A stretch of DNA of 64,000 bases from HXMU1420-2 sp034670145 (GTDB taxonomy: Bacteria > Pseudomonadota > Alphaproteobacteria > Rhodobacterales > Rhodobacteraceae). A program made the position numbers and the translations under genes. The notes under the pieces are model-generated. The model saw only the letters and a program-made list of their open reading frames with translations, was not told where the DNA came from and made no database searches. Where the stretch lies: assembly GCA_034670145.1 (NCBI GenBank), contig JAXMOA010000002.1, positions 186,001 to 250,000 on the forward strand. Reading direction: 5' to 3'. This document shows, in pieces, positions 1 to 7,933 of the stretch; position 1 is the stretch's first letter, and every line of letters starts with the position of its first letter.

Positions 1-767
1 GCGCCTGTTGCCACCAGCACCGCGTCACAGGCGATCGTTTCGCCACCGGCACGCACGCCTGTTACCGCTCCGTCTTTGCGTATGATATCATCGACCTCGG
101 CCCGGATCATGCGCCCGCCTTCGGCTGTTACGCAATCGGCCAGTGCGGTCACATAGGCCCCCGGATCCGAGATCCGACCATGGCCACCCAACCGGGCCGC
201 GAACCCGAGGTGTGGGGCAAAGACCGGATCATATTGGGTAAATTCGGAGCCTTCCAGTTCGTCCCACTCAAAGCCATGTGCGGCCCGGATTGACCAGCCC
301 AATGCGTCGCTTTCGTAGTGGGCGCGGTCATTGTAGATGAACAGATAGTCCGAGGGCACGATCCATCGTTCTGCCCCGGTGCCCCGCGCCAATGCCTGAT
401 GATCCGCAAGGCTGTCACCGACCAGGCCGATCATCGCCGCCGCGGTTTTGCGCGCGTCGGCCTCATTCGCACGGGAAAGATACTTCACCAGCCAGGGCAT
501 CAGACGCGGGAGATATCCCCATTTCAGAAACAAGGGCTGATCCGGACTGAGCAGCATGCCCGGCGCTTTCTTGATCAGGCCGGGCATTGTCACCGGTACG
601 ATCGAACAAGACGCCAGCACCCCGCCGTTGCCGTAGCTGGCCCCGCCGGCAGGGCCGACCCGGTCGATCAAGGTGACGCTATGTCCTTCGCGCTGCAACC
701 AAAGCGCGGTTGAGACGCCTACAATTCCGGCGCCGATAATCGCGACATGTTTGGTTTGCGCGCTCAT
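1..767 (-). CDS. FAD-dependent D-amino-acid dehydrogenase-like oxidoreductase (partial)
   Basis: The reverse strand from 767 reads an open frame of about 255 residues that runs off the left edge, so the C-terminal part is missing. The N-terminus carries a dinucleotide-binding GAGIVG motif (residues 12-17), followed by the acidic residue ending the second strand (LIDR) and a GGASYGNGGVL stretch typical of the DadA/glycine oxidase family, which oxidatively deaminates small amino acids with FAD. Its ATG overlaps the stop of the upstream enolase-superfamily gene (ATGA), so the two are translationally coupled and probably act in one amino-acid or imino-acid catabolic route. The exact substrate cannot be told. 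An earlier, shorter forward frame in this region is only a shadow. Confidence 0.85.
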   Translation of the reverse strand, partial: MSAQTKHVAIIGAGIVGVSTALWLQREGHSVTLIDRVGPAGGASYGNGGVLASCSIVPVTMPGLIKKAPGMLLSPDQPLFLKWGYLPRLMPWLVKYLSRANEADARKTAAAMIGLVGDSLADHQALARGTGAERWIVPSDYLFIYNDRAHYESDALGWSIRAAHGFEWDELEGSEFTQYDPVFAPHLGFAARLGGHGRISDPGAYVTALADCVTAEGGRMIRAEVDDIIRKDGAVTGVRAGGETIACDAVLVATG

Positions 768-1897
768 GTGCCACTGCTCTGGCTGATTGCCATATGGTTC
801 AGTTTGGCCAGATCGGGCCGGTTGCCCAGACCAGGGCCTGTCGGCACCACAACCTGGCCGTCCTGTACTGCAAACGGTTCTTCCAGAATATCCTCGGCCA
901 GATAGTAGCTGGCCTGGTAGAACTCGCAACCCAGGCTGATCTCTGGTGTTGCGGCGATCATATGCGTGCCCGCCAGATGCGCCAAGCCGGCCTCAAACAT
1001 GTCGCCGCCATAGGCGGTCAACCCATGGGTTGCCGCCATGCGTGCCACATCCTGTGCCCGGCTCAGCCCGCCTGATTTCATGATCTTGATGCTCACGCCA
1101 TCACAGATGTTTTCGCGTATTGCGCGCGCCATATCCTCGGGGCCAAACACGCTCTCATCCGCCAGGAGGGGGACATCAATCATGGCGCGCAGCCGGGCCA
1201 TCATCGCATATTGATCGGACCGGACCGGTTGTTCTATGAAATCCGGCGCGAACCCGGCCACTTCGCTGACCCGGGCAGGCGCCTCGTCCACGGCAAGCCC
1301 CTGGTTGAAGTCCACCCGCACGCCAAATTCCGCAAAATCAGATGCAATGCGCTCCAGCCGCATCATGTCAAACGCATGGTCCTTGAAGCCGGTCTTCAGC
1401 TTGATCAGGCCGACGCGGTCTTCGCGCAGCCGCTGCATCAGATCCACATCCGCTGCAAAATCAGGATTGGCAATGGAACAGCTGAGCGGGATCGTCGCGC
1501 GAAACTGACCTCCCAGCAGCGCCCAGACCGGAACCAGAGCGATGCGCCCGGTCAGATCCAGCAAAGCGGTCTCCAGGGCCGCCTTGGCCTCGGTACAATG
1601 GGCCACGGCCCGCGCCGCATCGCGCATGATTGCGACCCGCGACCCGACCGAACGCCCGATCACCAACGGGCGAATGTAACGATCCAGCGCGGCCAGGCTG
1701 GCCTCGGGGGTGCCGGTAAACACCGACCAGCACGAGGCCTCGCCCCAACCCTCGCTGCCATCTTCGGAGCGCAGGCGCAAAACGACAATTTCGCAACTGC
1801 CCTCAACCGATCCAATACCGTGATCGCGCCGCGATACGACCGGAAGGGCCAGATGCCATAGATCCATCGCGACAATTTTTTGGTTAAGGTCGGTCAT
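764..1897 (-). CDS. Enolase-superfamily enzyme, muconate-lactonizing subgroup
   Basis: This 377-residue protein has the full catalytic set of the muconate-lactonizing enzyme subgroup: K166 and K168 (KLK), metal ligands D196, E222 and D247, and K271/K274 on the opposite face, at almost the same numbering as muconate lactonizing enzyme. The N-terminal capping domain covers about residues 1-125 and the barrel follows. The family includes cycloisomerases, dipeptide epimerases, proline-betaine epimerases and cis-3-hydroxyproline dehydratase. Coupling to a DadA-like oxidoreductase points toward amino or imino acid chemistry rather than aromatic degradation, but this is inference. It is probably controlled by the divergent LysR gene at 1994. 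Confidence 0.85.
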   Translation of the reverse strand: MTDLNQKIVAMDLWHLALPVVSRRDHGIGSVEGSCEIVVLRLRSEDGSEGWGEASCWSVFTGTPEASLAALDRYIRPLVIGRSVGSRVAIMRDAARAVAHCTEAKAALETALLDLTGRIALVPVWALLGGQFRATIPLSCSIANPDFAADVDLMQRLREDRVGLIKLKTGFKDHAFDMMRLERIASDFAEFGVRVDFNQGLAVDEAPARVSEVAGFAPDFIEQPVRSDQYAMMARLRAMIDVPLLADESVFGPEDMARAIRENICDGVSIKIMKSGGLSRAQDVARMAATHGLTAYGGDMFEAGLAHLAGTHMIAATPEISLGCEFYQASYYLAEDILEEPFAVQDGQVVVPTGPGLGNRPDLAKLNHMAISQSSGT

Positions 1898-1968
1898 TCA
1901 TGTCCCCAATTTCGCCAAAGGCTGCCATTGTGGGATCATCATTTCAAATACAAAAATATGGCACATCC

Positions 1969-1983
1969 ATCATTTATTATGAT
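1969..1983. promoter_or_regulatory. Candidate LysR operator (ATCAT-N5-ATGAT)
   Basis: The 96-base divergent spacer between the enolase-superfamily gene and the LysR gene holds a 15-base inverted repeat, ATCAT-TTATT-ATGAT, 10 bases before the LysR start. The arms and spacer fit the usual LysR box architecture. Binding is inferred from position and symmetry only. Confidence 0.4.
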
Positions 1984-1993
1984 ATAGGGCCTT

Positions 1994-2893
1994 ATGAGCC
2001 TACGTTTTCGCCAATTGCAGGCCTTTCACGCCACAGTAGAAAGCGGCACAGTCACGGGTGCTGCTGAGCTTTTGGGCATTTCGCAGCCGGGGATTTCCAA
2101 TTTGTTGGCCCAGTTGGAGCGTGAAACCCGCTTCAAGCTGTTTCAGCGCAGCCGAGGGCGACTCGTTGCGACGCCCGAGGCGGAGGTCCTGTTTCAGGAT
2201 GTGGACACCGTGGTGCGGGGCCTGGATCACGTCAGCCAAACCGTGCAGGATTTGCAAAACAAGCAGGCGGGGCAGCTTCAGGTTGCTTCGCAGCACTCCA
2301 TGTCTTTTGGGTTCATGCCGCGCCTTATTGCGAAATTTGCACAGGACCGGCCGGATCTGTCGATTTCCTTTCAGTCGCAATATTCCGCGAAAATTCAGGA
2401 ATGGGTGCGCGCGGGGCTGTTTGAAATCGGCGTGTGCGAGTTGCCTTTGATCCATGACGGCATCGACGCCCGGGTTTTTCGCATTGAAACACTGCTGGCC
2501 TTGCCGGAATCCAGCCCCTTGGCCCAGCATGAGGTATTGACCCCGGCGCTGCTGGCTGGGGAGCCCTTTATTGTGATGGGGCCGGAGCATATGACGCACC
2601 GGCGCACCCGCGAGGCCTTTCATACGGCGGGGGTGCCCTGGAACGTTCGCGTGCATTCGCATCTGTTCAAGAACCTGCTGGGCCTGGTCAAGGAGGGAAT
2701 GGGCGTTGCGATCCTTGATCCGTTTGCGCTCGACTTTGATTTCGAGGGTGGGTTTGTTTCGCGCCCGTTCCAGCCGCGTATCATGATGGAAATGGCTGTG
2801 ATCACCACAAAGGTGCAGCCGATTTCGACGATCGGACAGGCCTTTCTGAAGCAATTGGATGCTGCGTTGGAGCCTTATGAGATTGCAGAGTAG
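1994..2893 (+). CDS. LysR-family transcriptional regulator
   Basis: A 299-residue protein with an N-terminal winged helix-turn-helix (about residues 1-60, containing the GAAELLGISQPGISNLLAQLE segment in which the recognition helix lies) and a C-terminal periplasmic-binding-protein-like effector domain (about 90-295). It is divergent from the enolase-superfamily/DadA-like pair, the classic LysR arrangement, so it most likely activates that pair in response to its substrate. The ATG at 1994 is chosen because it gives the canonical LysR N-terminus (MSLRFRQLQAF). The effector is unknown. Confidence 0.92.
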   Translation: MSLRFRQLQAFHATVESGTVTGAAELLGISQPGISNLLAQLERETRFKLFQRSRGRLVATPEAEVLFQDVDTVVRGLDHVSQTVQDLQNKQAGQLQVASQHSMSFGFMPRLIAKFAQDRPDLSISFQSQYSAKIQEWVRAGLFEIGVCELPLIHDGIDARVFRIETLLALPESSPLAQHEVLTPALLAGEPFIVMGPEHMTHRRTREAFHTAGVPWNVRVHSHLFKNLLGLVKEGMGVAILDPFALDFDFEGGFVSRPFQPRIMMEMAVITTKVQPISTIGQAFLKQLDAALEPYEIAE

Positions 2894-2909
2894 GCCTGTT
2901 CCACGCGGA

Positions 2910-2931
2910 CACAGAGCGGGATTGCTCTGTG
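2910..2931. terminator. Bidirectional hairpin between convergent genes
   Basis: A perfect 8-bp stem (CACAGAGC/GCTCTGTG) with a 6-base loop sits between the convergent LysR and cobF stop codons. No long T-run follows on either strand, so it may be a weak or bidirectional terminator. Confidence 0.4.
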
Positions 2932-2938
2932 CAAGTGA

Positions 2939-3673
2939 TCAGCTGCGGCGCAGCAGATAGATATCCATGATCCAGCCATGACGGGCCCGGGCCTCGGCCC
3001 GATGTGTGATGATCTGGTTGCTGACATCGGCCAGAGGACCGTGGATCAAGGTTTCTTGTGTCATGCCGACATAGGCGCCCCACCAGATCTGCACCCCTTC
3101 CGGCGCGACATGGGTAAAGCTGCATTGGCCGTCCAGCATCACTGCCAGGGTAGAGACCCCGTCGGGCCAGCCCTCGTCGCGCAGCTTGCGCCCGGTTGTG
3201 ATCAGCACCGGGTCAGCGATTTCATTCAGTGCGATGCCATGGGCTGCGGTCAGGACCTGCAAGGAGGTGATGCCCGGCACAACCTTTACCCGCGCAACAT
3301 CCAGTCGTCCGGCAATCCGCAGACTGCTGTCATAGAGCGATGGATCGCCCCAGATCAGCAAAGCCACGCGGGCTGCCCCGGCGGGCACCGCGGCCTGCCA
3401 GGTCAAAGCGATTGCGTCATGCCAGCGTTCGACGGCATCCAGATAGTCCCGGTCGCTGTCGCGCACGGGCAGGTCAAATTCGACCACTGGTGCGTCCTGG
3501 CCCAGATGCGCCTCGACGATCTGACGTCGTAAATCCGCGAGGTCGGATTTTTCATCGCCCTTGCGCGGGATCAGAATGACATCCGCACTGCGCATGACTC
3601 TGATCGCCTCGAGCGTCACATGATCCGGATTGCCGGACCCTATCCCAATCAACAATAATTCTTGCATAGTCAT
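2939..3673 (-). CDS. cobF: Precorrin-6A synthase (deacetylating) CobF
   Basis: A 244-residue tetrapyrrole methylase matching CobF, which methylates C1 of precorrin-5 and removes the acetyl group to give precorrin-6A in the aerobic cobalamin route. It shows the SAM-methylase N-terminal IGIGSGNPDHVT motif, the LIWGDPSLYDS motif and the VPGITSLQ motif. The start is the ATG at 3673 (or 3667); a TTG just upstream is less likely. No clear Shine-Dalgarno precedes it; instead the T-run of a strong terminator ends one base before. It is the last gene of the minus-strand cobalamin block, separated from the rest by cbiM and that terminator. Confidence 0.93.
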   Translation of the reverse strand: MTMQELLLIGIGSGNPDHVTLEAIRVMRSADVILIPRKGDEKSDLADLRRQIVEAHLGQDAPVVEFDLPVRDSDRDYLDAVERWHDAIALTWQAAVPAGAARVALLIWGDPSLYDSSLRIAGRLDVARVKVVPGITSLQVLTAAHGIALNEIADPVLITTGRKLRDEGWPDGVSTLAVMLDGQCSFTHVAPEGVQIWWGAYVGMTQETLIHGPLADVSNQIITHRAEARARHGWIMDIYLLRRS

Positions 3674-3674
3674 C

Positions 3675-3702
3675 AAAAAAGGCCCCGGCCGGCGCCGGAG
3701 CC
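3675..3702 (-). terminator. Strong intrinsic terminator after cbiM, abutting cobF
   Basis: On the minus strand a 9-bp GC-rich stem (one T-G pair) with a 4-base loop (3681-3702) is followed at once by six T residues (3675-3680). It lies between the cbiM stop and the cobF start, so cobF would depend on read-through or on another promoter. Confidence 0.8.
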
Positions 3703-3739
3703 TCCCTCCAGATCAATGGTTTGCCTGAACCGGATCAAT

Positions 3740-4417
3740 TCAGGCGGCGGAGTACAGGCGTTCGGTGACCAGCGGGCTGCCCCGCATGCCTTTCAGGGAT
3801 TTGGCTGCGGCCAAGACCGCCAGATCCACCAATGGCTCGATCAGGACAACGGCCATGTAGGCTGCGCCAAAGCTGGCGATTGCGGTCATGTTTTCGGCGC
3901 CAAAGCCCTGACCGTAAATCGCCCAGAATGCGACCCATGCCACAACGCCACCCTGGAATGCGGCCGAAAGCTTCAGCACGTCTGTGTAGCGCAGATCGAC
4001 AAAGGCCACATCGCGCGGAAGCATCTTTTGCGCCAGCCCATGGACGACAAAGAGGGGCACCAACAAGGTGGTCACATTGACGAAATACATCGGCAGATCA
4101 GTCGGGGCAAAGAACAGGCCCTGCACCAGAAGCCCGGCCATCAGCCCCACGGCGGCGGGTGCTGCCCCGAGGATCAACAGCAACGTCGTGCCCAGAATAA
4201 AGTGAACTTCGGACACCCCAACTGCGAAATGGGGGAGCAGCTCAAAGAAGACAAAGACCCCAATTGCCGCCACAATCGTGCGCAGCACAAAGGATGGCGC
4301 GGCGCGCTGCCTCAGGTCATCGGCCACAAGTTTGATTGTATAGCTCGCTGCCGCAGCGGCTGTGCCATAGGCAAATACCATTTTTGCGCCGTCAACGACG
4401 CCCGGTTCGATATGCAT
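3740..4417 (-). CDS. cbiM: CbiM-type energy-coupling-factor cobalt permease (solitary)
   Basis: A 225-residue hydrophobic protein of the CbiM/NikM family, the substrate-binding permease of ECF cobalt transporters. The start is set at 4417 because it gives the essential Met-His N-terminus (MHIEPGVVDG), the metal-binding terminus of the family, and follows a good ribosome site (AGGAGAG). Upstream in-frame starts would lie inside the riboswitch. A second conserved histidine lies in the VSEVHFILGTTL segment, and about six membrane segments are visible. It is directly under a B12 riboswitch. No cbiN, cbiQ or cbiO lies in the window, so the other ECF parts are elsewhere or absent. Nickel is an alternative substrate, but the riboswitch argues for cobalt. 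Confidence 0.88.
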   Translation of the reverse strand: MHIEPGVVDGAKMVFAYGTAAAAASYTIKLVADDLRQRAAPSFVLRTIVAAIGVFVFFELLPHFAVGVSEVHFILGTTLLLILGAAPAAVGLMAGLLVQGLFFAPTDLPMYFVNVTTLLVPLFVVHGLAQKMLPRDVAFVDLRYTDVLKLSAAFQGGVVAWVAFWAIYGQGFGAENMTAIASFGAAYMAVVLIEPLVDLAVLAAAKSLKGMRGSPLVTERLYSAA

Positions 4418-4483
4418 TTCAACTCTCCTGTCCGCCCAACCCGGCGGCATTTTCGTGCCGGTGCCCCGGCGGTTTCGCAAACA

Positions 4484-4645
4484 CGGCAGGTTTCCTGACT
4501 TGTGGGTCACAGCGCAGATCCTCCTTCCCAGCCAGTCGGCCAGTGGATGTGATGGTTGCGCTCACCACTTACAGTTGCGGGGGCAGTCGGGGCATTTCAC
4601 CCCGTTCCCTTTTATCCCGAAAATTGCAATTCCCGGGCACCGTGT
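4484..4645 (-). ncRNA. Cobalamin riboswitch upstream of cbiM
   Basis: Read on the minus strand, the spacer between cobA and cbiM shows the conserved B12-riboswitch elements in order: GGTGCC near 4640, AAAAGGGAA, a GACTGCCCCCGCAACTGTAA core, GCCGACTGGCTGGGAAGG with CCACTGG, and a closing AGTCAGGAAACCTGCC near 4485. A small GC hairpin (4432-4447) follows between the aptamer and the cbiM ribosome site and could be the expression platform. B12 binding would shut off cobalt uptake. Confidence 0.95.
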
Positions 4646-4697
4646 CCTATAGTTTGTGGCCGAGCCCACACAGCACGTCAAGGCGCGTTCGCGTCGT

Positions 4698-5420
4698 TCA
4701 GGACTCTGCCAGCGACCCATATAAAATCAGGGCTGGAGTCTTGCCCGGATCCTGGGTAGCCAATTGCTGAGCCAGGGCGCCAACGGTGCTGCGATGCAGG
4801 GCCTGATCGGCGGTCGAGACGGCCTCGGCCAGCAAAGCAGGGGTCGCGGCGGGCAGGCCTGCTGCGATCAACATATCTGCCAGACCCGCAAAGGTCCGTT
4901 TGCCCATGTAGACCACGGTTGTGGCCTGCGCATCGGCCAGAGCGGCCAGGTTCAGATCCTCGGGCAGGGCGCCGGTGACATCATGGCCGGTGACGAATTG
5001 CACCCGCCGCGCGGTCAGACGCCGGGTCAACGGAATGCCCGCCGCTGCGGCCGCTGCACAGGCCGAGGGCACACCGGGTATGATCTCGTAAGGAATGCCT
5101 GCCGCTTGCAGCGCCACCAATTCTTCTTCCAAACGTCCAAAAATTCCGCCGTCGCCGGATTTCAATCGCACCACCCGTGCGCCGGTCTGTGCATATTCCA
5201 CCAGCAACCGGCTCACGTGGTCCTGGCGCGGCGAGGGCCGCCCGGCCCGCTTGCCCACTCCGACCAGATCCGCGCCGCGTCCGGCATGATTCAGGATCGG
5301 TCCGGAGGACAAATCGTCGAACAACACGGCATCCGCCTGTTTGAGCCGATCCACGGCCTTCAAGGTCAGCAACTCTGGATCGCCGGGACCTGACCCGACA
5401 AAACTCACAAATCCGCTCAT
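4698..5420 (-). CDS. cobA: Uroporphyrinogen-III C-methyltransferase CobA
   Basis: A 240-residue SAM-dependent methyltransferase that converts uroporphyrinogen III to precorrin-2, the entry step to cobalamin. It has the N-terminal VGSGPGDPELLTL motif, the VVRLKSGDGGIFGR segment (many homologues have GDPFVFGR here) and the IPGVPSACAAAA motif. Its length matches the single-domain CobA type, without the CysG dehydrogenase/ferrochelatase part. Its ATG overlaps the cobB stop (ATGA), so it is the last gene of the long cobL-cobE-cobM-cobB-cobA run. Confidence 0.95.
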   Translation of the reverse strand: MSGFVSFVGSGPGDPELLTLKAVDRLKQADAVLFDDLSSGPILNHAGRGADLVGVGKRAGRPSPRQDHVSRLLVEYAQTGARVVRLKSGDGGIFGRLEEELVALQAAGIPYEIIPGVPSACAAAAAAGIPLTRRLTARRVQFVTGHDVTGALPEDLNLAALADAQATTVVYMGKRTFAGLADMLIAAGLPAATPALLAEAVSTADQALHRSTVGALAQQLATQDPGKTPALILYGSLAES

Positions 5421-6766
5421 GCGTCATCGGCCCCCTGGGCATCTGCGATCAGATGAAAGAACGTCCCGGTCACATGGCCACGACGCGATCCGGTTTCTGG
5501 CACTGCGGTGCCCTCGGCATCGACCACATCCGCCAGAGGTTCATCCGGCTCTTCCAGGATTGTGGTATAGTGAAACTCATGTCCGCGCAGGACCGCGCCG
5601 ACGCCAAACCCGGGCATTTCCTGACGCAGGGTGGCCTTGCGATAGCCCAGGTGAAACTTCCGTTTGGCAAAACTGGTTTCGACCCCCAGCAATCCGGCCA
5701 TCTTGTGGCGCGTACCGGCTTTGTCGGTCAGACCCTGACCCAAGACCATGTAGCCGCCACATTCCCCATGCACCGGACGGGTGCGGGCGTGATGTTCCAA
5801 TGAGGTCAAAAACCGGTCCGCATCGGCCAGCACTCCGGCGTGCAATTCGGGATAGCCGCCGGGCAGCCAGACCAGATCTGCATCTGGCACCGCTTCGTTC
5901 GCCAGAGGAGAAAACGGCAGGATTTCAGCACCGGCCCGCCGCCAACCTTCCAGCAGATGCGGATAGGTAAAAGAAAACGCTGCATCGCGTGCCAGTGCAA
6001 TGCGTTGCGCCGGCGGGGGTGGCAATTGTCCTGACCCTGTCTGCGGCGCTGACGTCGCATCCGCCCGGGCTGCGGCCCGGATTGCGGCCAGATCCACATG
6101 TTCGCGCAGGAAGGCGGCATAATCTGCGATCGCGGCCTCAAGATCCGGGTGTTCCACAGCCTGGATTAACCCCAGATGCCGTTCCGGGAGCGCCAAATCT
6201 CCGCGACGGGGCAGGGCGCCCAGAACGGGCAGACCGGCGCGTTCCATTCCCAATCGGGTGAGGCGTTCATGACGCGGGCTGGCCACGCGGTTCAGAATGA
6301 CGCCGGCAAATGGCAGATCCGGCATGTATTGCGCAAAACCCAACGCCGTTGCCGCCGCCGACTGGGCCTGGCCGCTCACATCCACCACGAGCACCACCGG
6401 CCAGCCCATGCGCCGCGCGGTTTCGGCGCTGGTGCCATGGCCGGTCGCTCCGGGGCTTGCCACCCCGTCATAGAGCCCCATGGACCCTTCTGCGATCACG
6501 ATGTCCGCCCCTGTGGCTTCGCGTGAAATGGTGCTCAGCAACTCTGGGCGCATTGCCCAGCTGTCCAGATTGAACGAAGCCCGCCCCGTTGCCGCCCGGT
6601 GAAACGCCGGATCGATGTAATCCGGCCCGCTTTTGAACGGTTGCACCACCAGCCCGTCCTGGCACAGGGCCCGGGACAGGCCGAGCATCACAGTGGTTTT
6701 GCCGGTCCCCGAGGAAGGGGCGGAAATCAACAGACCCGGTGGTAAACTATGTGTATCAGACATCAT
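5417..6766 (-). CDS. cobB: Cobyrinic acid a,c-diamide synthase CobB
   Basis: A protein of about 449 residues that amidates the a and c side chains of (hydrogeno)byrinic acid using glutamine and ATP. The N-terminal half is a P-loop domain (SAPSSGTGKTT near residue 14) and the C-terminal half a class I glutamine amidotransferase with the nucleophile in GECGGYMVLG. The start at 6766 (or the adjacent ATG at 6763) is chosen over a longer frame because a GGAG site stands 6-9 bases upstream and the family N-terminus begins here. It overlaps the cobM end by 11 bases. Confidence 0.94.
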   Translation of the reverse strand: MMSDTHSLPPGLLISAPSSGTGKTTVMLGLSRALCQDGLVVQPFKSGPDYIDPAFHRAATGRASFNLDSWAMRPELLSTISREATGADIVIAEGSMGLYDGVASPGATGHGTSAETARRMGWPVVLVVDVSGQAQSAAATALGFAQYMPDLPFAGVILNRVASPRHERLTRLGMERAGLPVLGALPRRGDLALPERHLGLIQAVEHPDLEAAIADYAAFLREHVDLAAIRAAARADATSAPQTGSGQLPPPPAQRIALARDAAFSFTYPHLLEGWRRAGAEILPFSPLANEAVPDADLVWLPGGYPELHAGVLADADRFLTSLEHHARTRPVHGECGGYMVLGQGLTDKAGTRHKMAGLLGVETSFAKRKFHLGYRKATLRQEMPGFGVGAVLRGHEFHYTTILEEPDEPLADVVDAEGTAVPETGSRRGHVTGTFFHLIADAQGADDA

Positions 6767-7550
6767 CCGGCACTCCTTGGAACCATGGTGAATCCGCGGT
6801 TTGCGGGCGATAGCGGCGGTCATAGTCGGGCGCGTAGAGGCAGCTTTCGGCAAAACCTTCCTGCCCCAGAACGGGGCCCACCAGGATCAAAGCCGTGCGC
6901 GTTATTTCTGCATCCACTTGCGCCTCGATTGTCGACAAAGTCGCCCGCACGATGCGCTGATCCGGCCAACTGGCCCGCCATACCACCGCGACAGGGCAAT
7001 CAGGACCATAGGACGGGGTCAGCTCGGTCACAACATGGGCCAGGTTCTGGATGGACAGATGCACGGCCAGGGTCGCGCCGGTGGCGGCGAAATTGGCCAG
7101 GGTTTCGCCCTCGGGCATGGCCGAGGCCCGCCCGGATGTGCGCGTCAGCACCACCGATTGTGCCAATCCCGGCAGCGTCAACTCGCTGCCCAGGGCCGCT
7201 GCGGCCGCTGCAAATGAGGGGACGCCGGGTGTCACGCTGACGGCGATGCCGGCGGCCTTGAGACGGCGCATCTGCTCGCCCATGGCGGACCAGACTGACA
7301 AATCCCCGGAATGCAGCCGCGCGACATCCAAACCGGCATCGCGCGCGGCGATGCATTCGGCCAGGATTGCGTCCAGATCCATCGACGCCGTGTTCACGAT
7401 GCGCGCGCCATCGGGGCAATGGGACAGGATCTCTTTGGGCACCAGCGACCCGGCATAGAGACAGACCGGAGATTGCGCGATCAGATCCCGCGCCCGCAGT
7501 GTGATCAGGTCTGGCGCCCCGGGGCCGGCCCCGATGAAATGAACGGTCAT
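6756..7550 (-). CDS. cobM: Precorrin-4 C11-methyltransferase CobM
   Basis: A 264-residue tetrapyrrole methylase that methylates C11 of precorrin-4. The start at 7550 gives the family N-terminus (MTVHFIGAGPGAPDLITLR); the frame open further upstream runs through cobE and is not coding. Other visible motifs are LHSGDLSVWSAMGEQ and VTPGVPSFAAAAAA. Its ATG overlaps the cobE stop (ATGA), showing tight coupling. Confidence 0.95.
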   Translation of the reverse strand: MTVHFIGAGPGAPDLITLRARDLIAQSPVCLYAGSLVPKEILSHCPDGARIVNTASMDLDAILAECIAARDAGLDVARLHSGDLSVWSAMGEQMRRLKAAGIAVSVTPGVPSFAAAAAALGSELTLPGLAQSVVLTRTSGRASAMPEGETLANFAATGATLAVHLSIQNLAHVVTELTPSYGPDCPVAVVWRASWPDQRIVRATLSTIEAQVDAEITRTALILVGPVLGQEGFAESCLYAPDYDRRYRPQTADSPWFQGVPDDV

Positions 7551-7933
7551 TGGGCTTTTCCTTTTGCAATGGAACAGGTTGCCAGTCGATCCTTGGAGAT
7601 TGCACGGGGTGCGATGACCTGTGCGCCGGGACCGGCGGCGGCCAGGGCTGCGGCCTCGCAGACGCTGCCTGTGCCGCGTGCGTTCAGGGACGGGGCCGAT
7701 TGTGTCTGTGTTGCCTGCCGGGCCAGATCGGCGGACGCGATGGCCCGGATCGGCAGATCCAGACGTGCGGCCAGAGACTGAAACGCCGCCGCCTGGCATT
7801 TGTCCGCAGGGGCCGCCAGACAGGCCGGGGTCTGCCCGCTGTGGGCCACCATCTGATAGGCCGAGAGGAGGCTTTCTACCGTTGCAGCGGCCCGAAATCC
7901 GAAACCCGCGACGATCACAGCGTGACGCTCCAT
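7547..7933 (-). CDS. cobE: Cobalamin biosynthesis protein CobE (CbiG C-terminal domain)
   Basis: A 128-residue protein of the CobE/CbiG-C family. The start at 7933 gives MERHAVIVAGFGFRAAA, matching the family opening GxGFR. In the anaerobic route CbiG opens the ring lactone; the role of free-standing CobE in the aerobic route is not firmly established. It overlaps cobL by 19 bases and cobM by 4, so it is embedded in the operon. Confidence 0.88.
   Translation of the reverse strand: MERHAVIVAGFGFRAAATVESLLSAYQMVAHSGQTPACLAAPADKCQAAAFQSLAARLDLPIRAIASADLARQATQTQSAPSLNARGTGSVCEAAALAAAGPGAQVIAPRAISKDRLATCSIAKGKAQ

Noticed and set aside
4418..4510. Longer cbiM frame starting at 4510
   Set aside because: It would place coding sequence inside the B12 riboswitch and hide the essential Met-His N-terminus; 4417 has a clear ribosome site.
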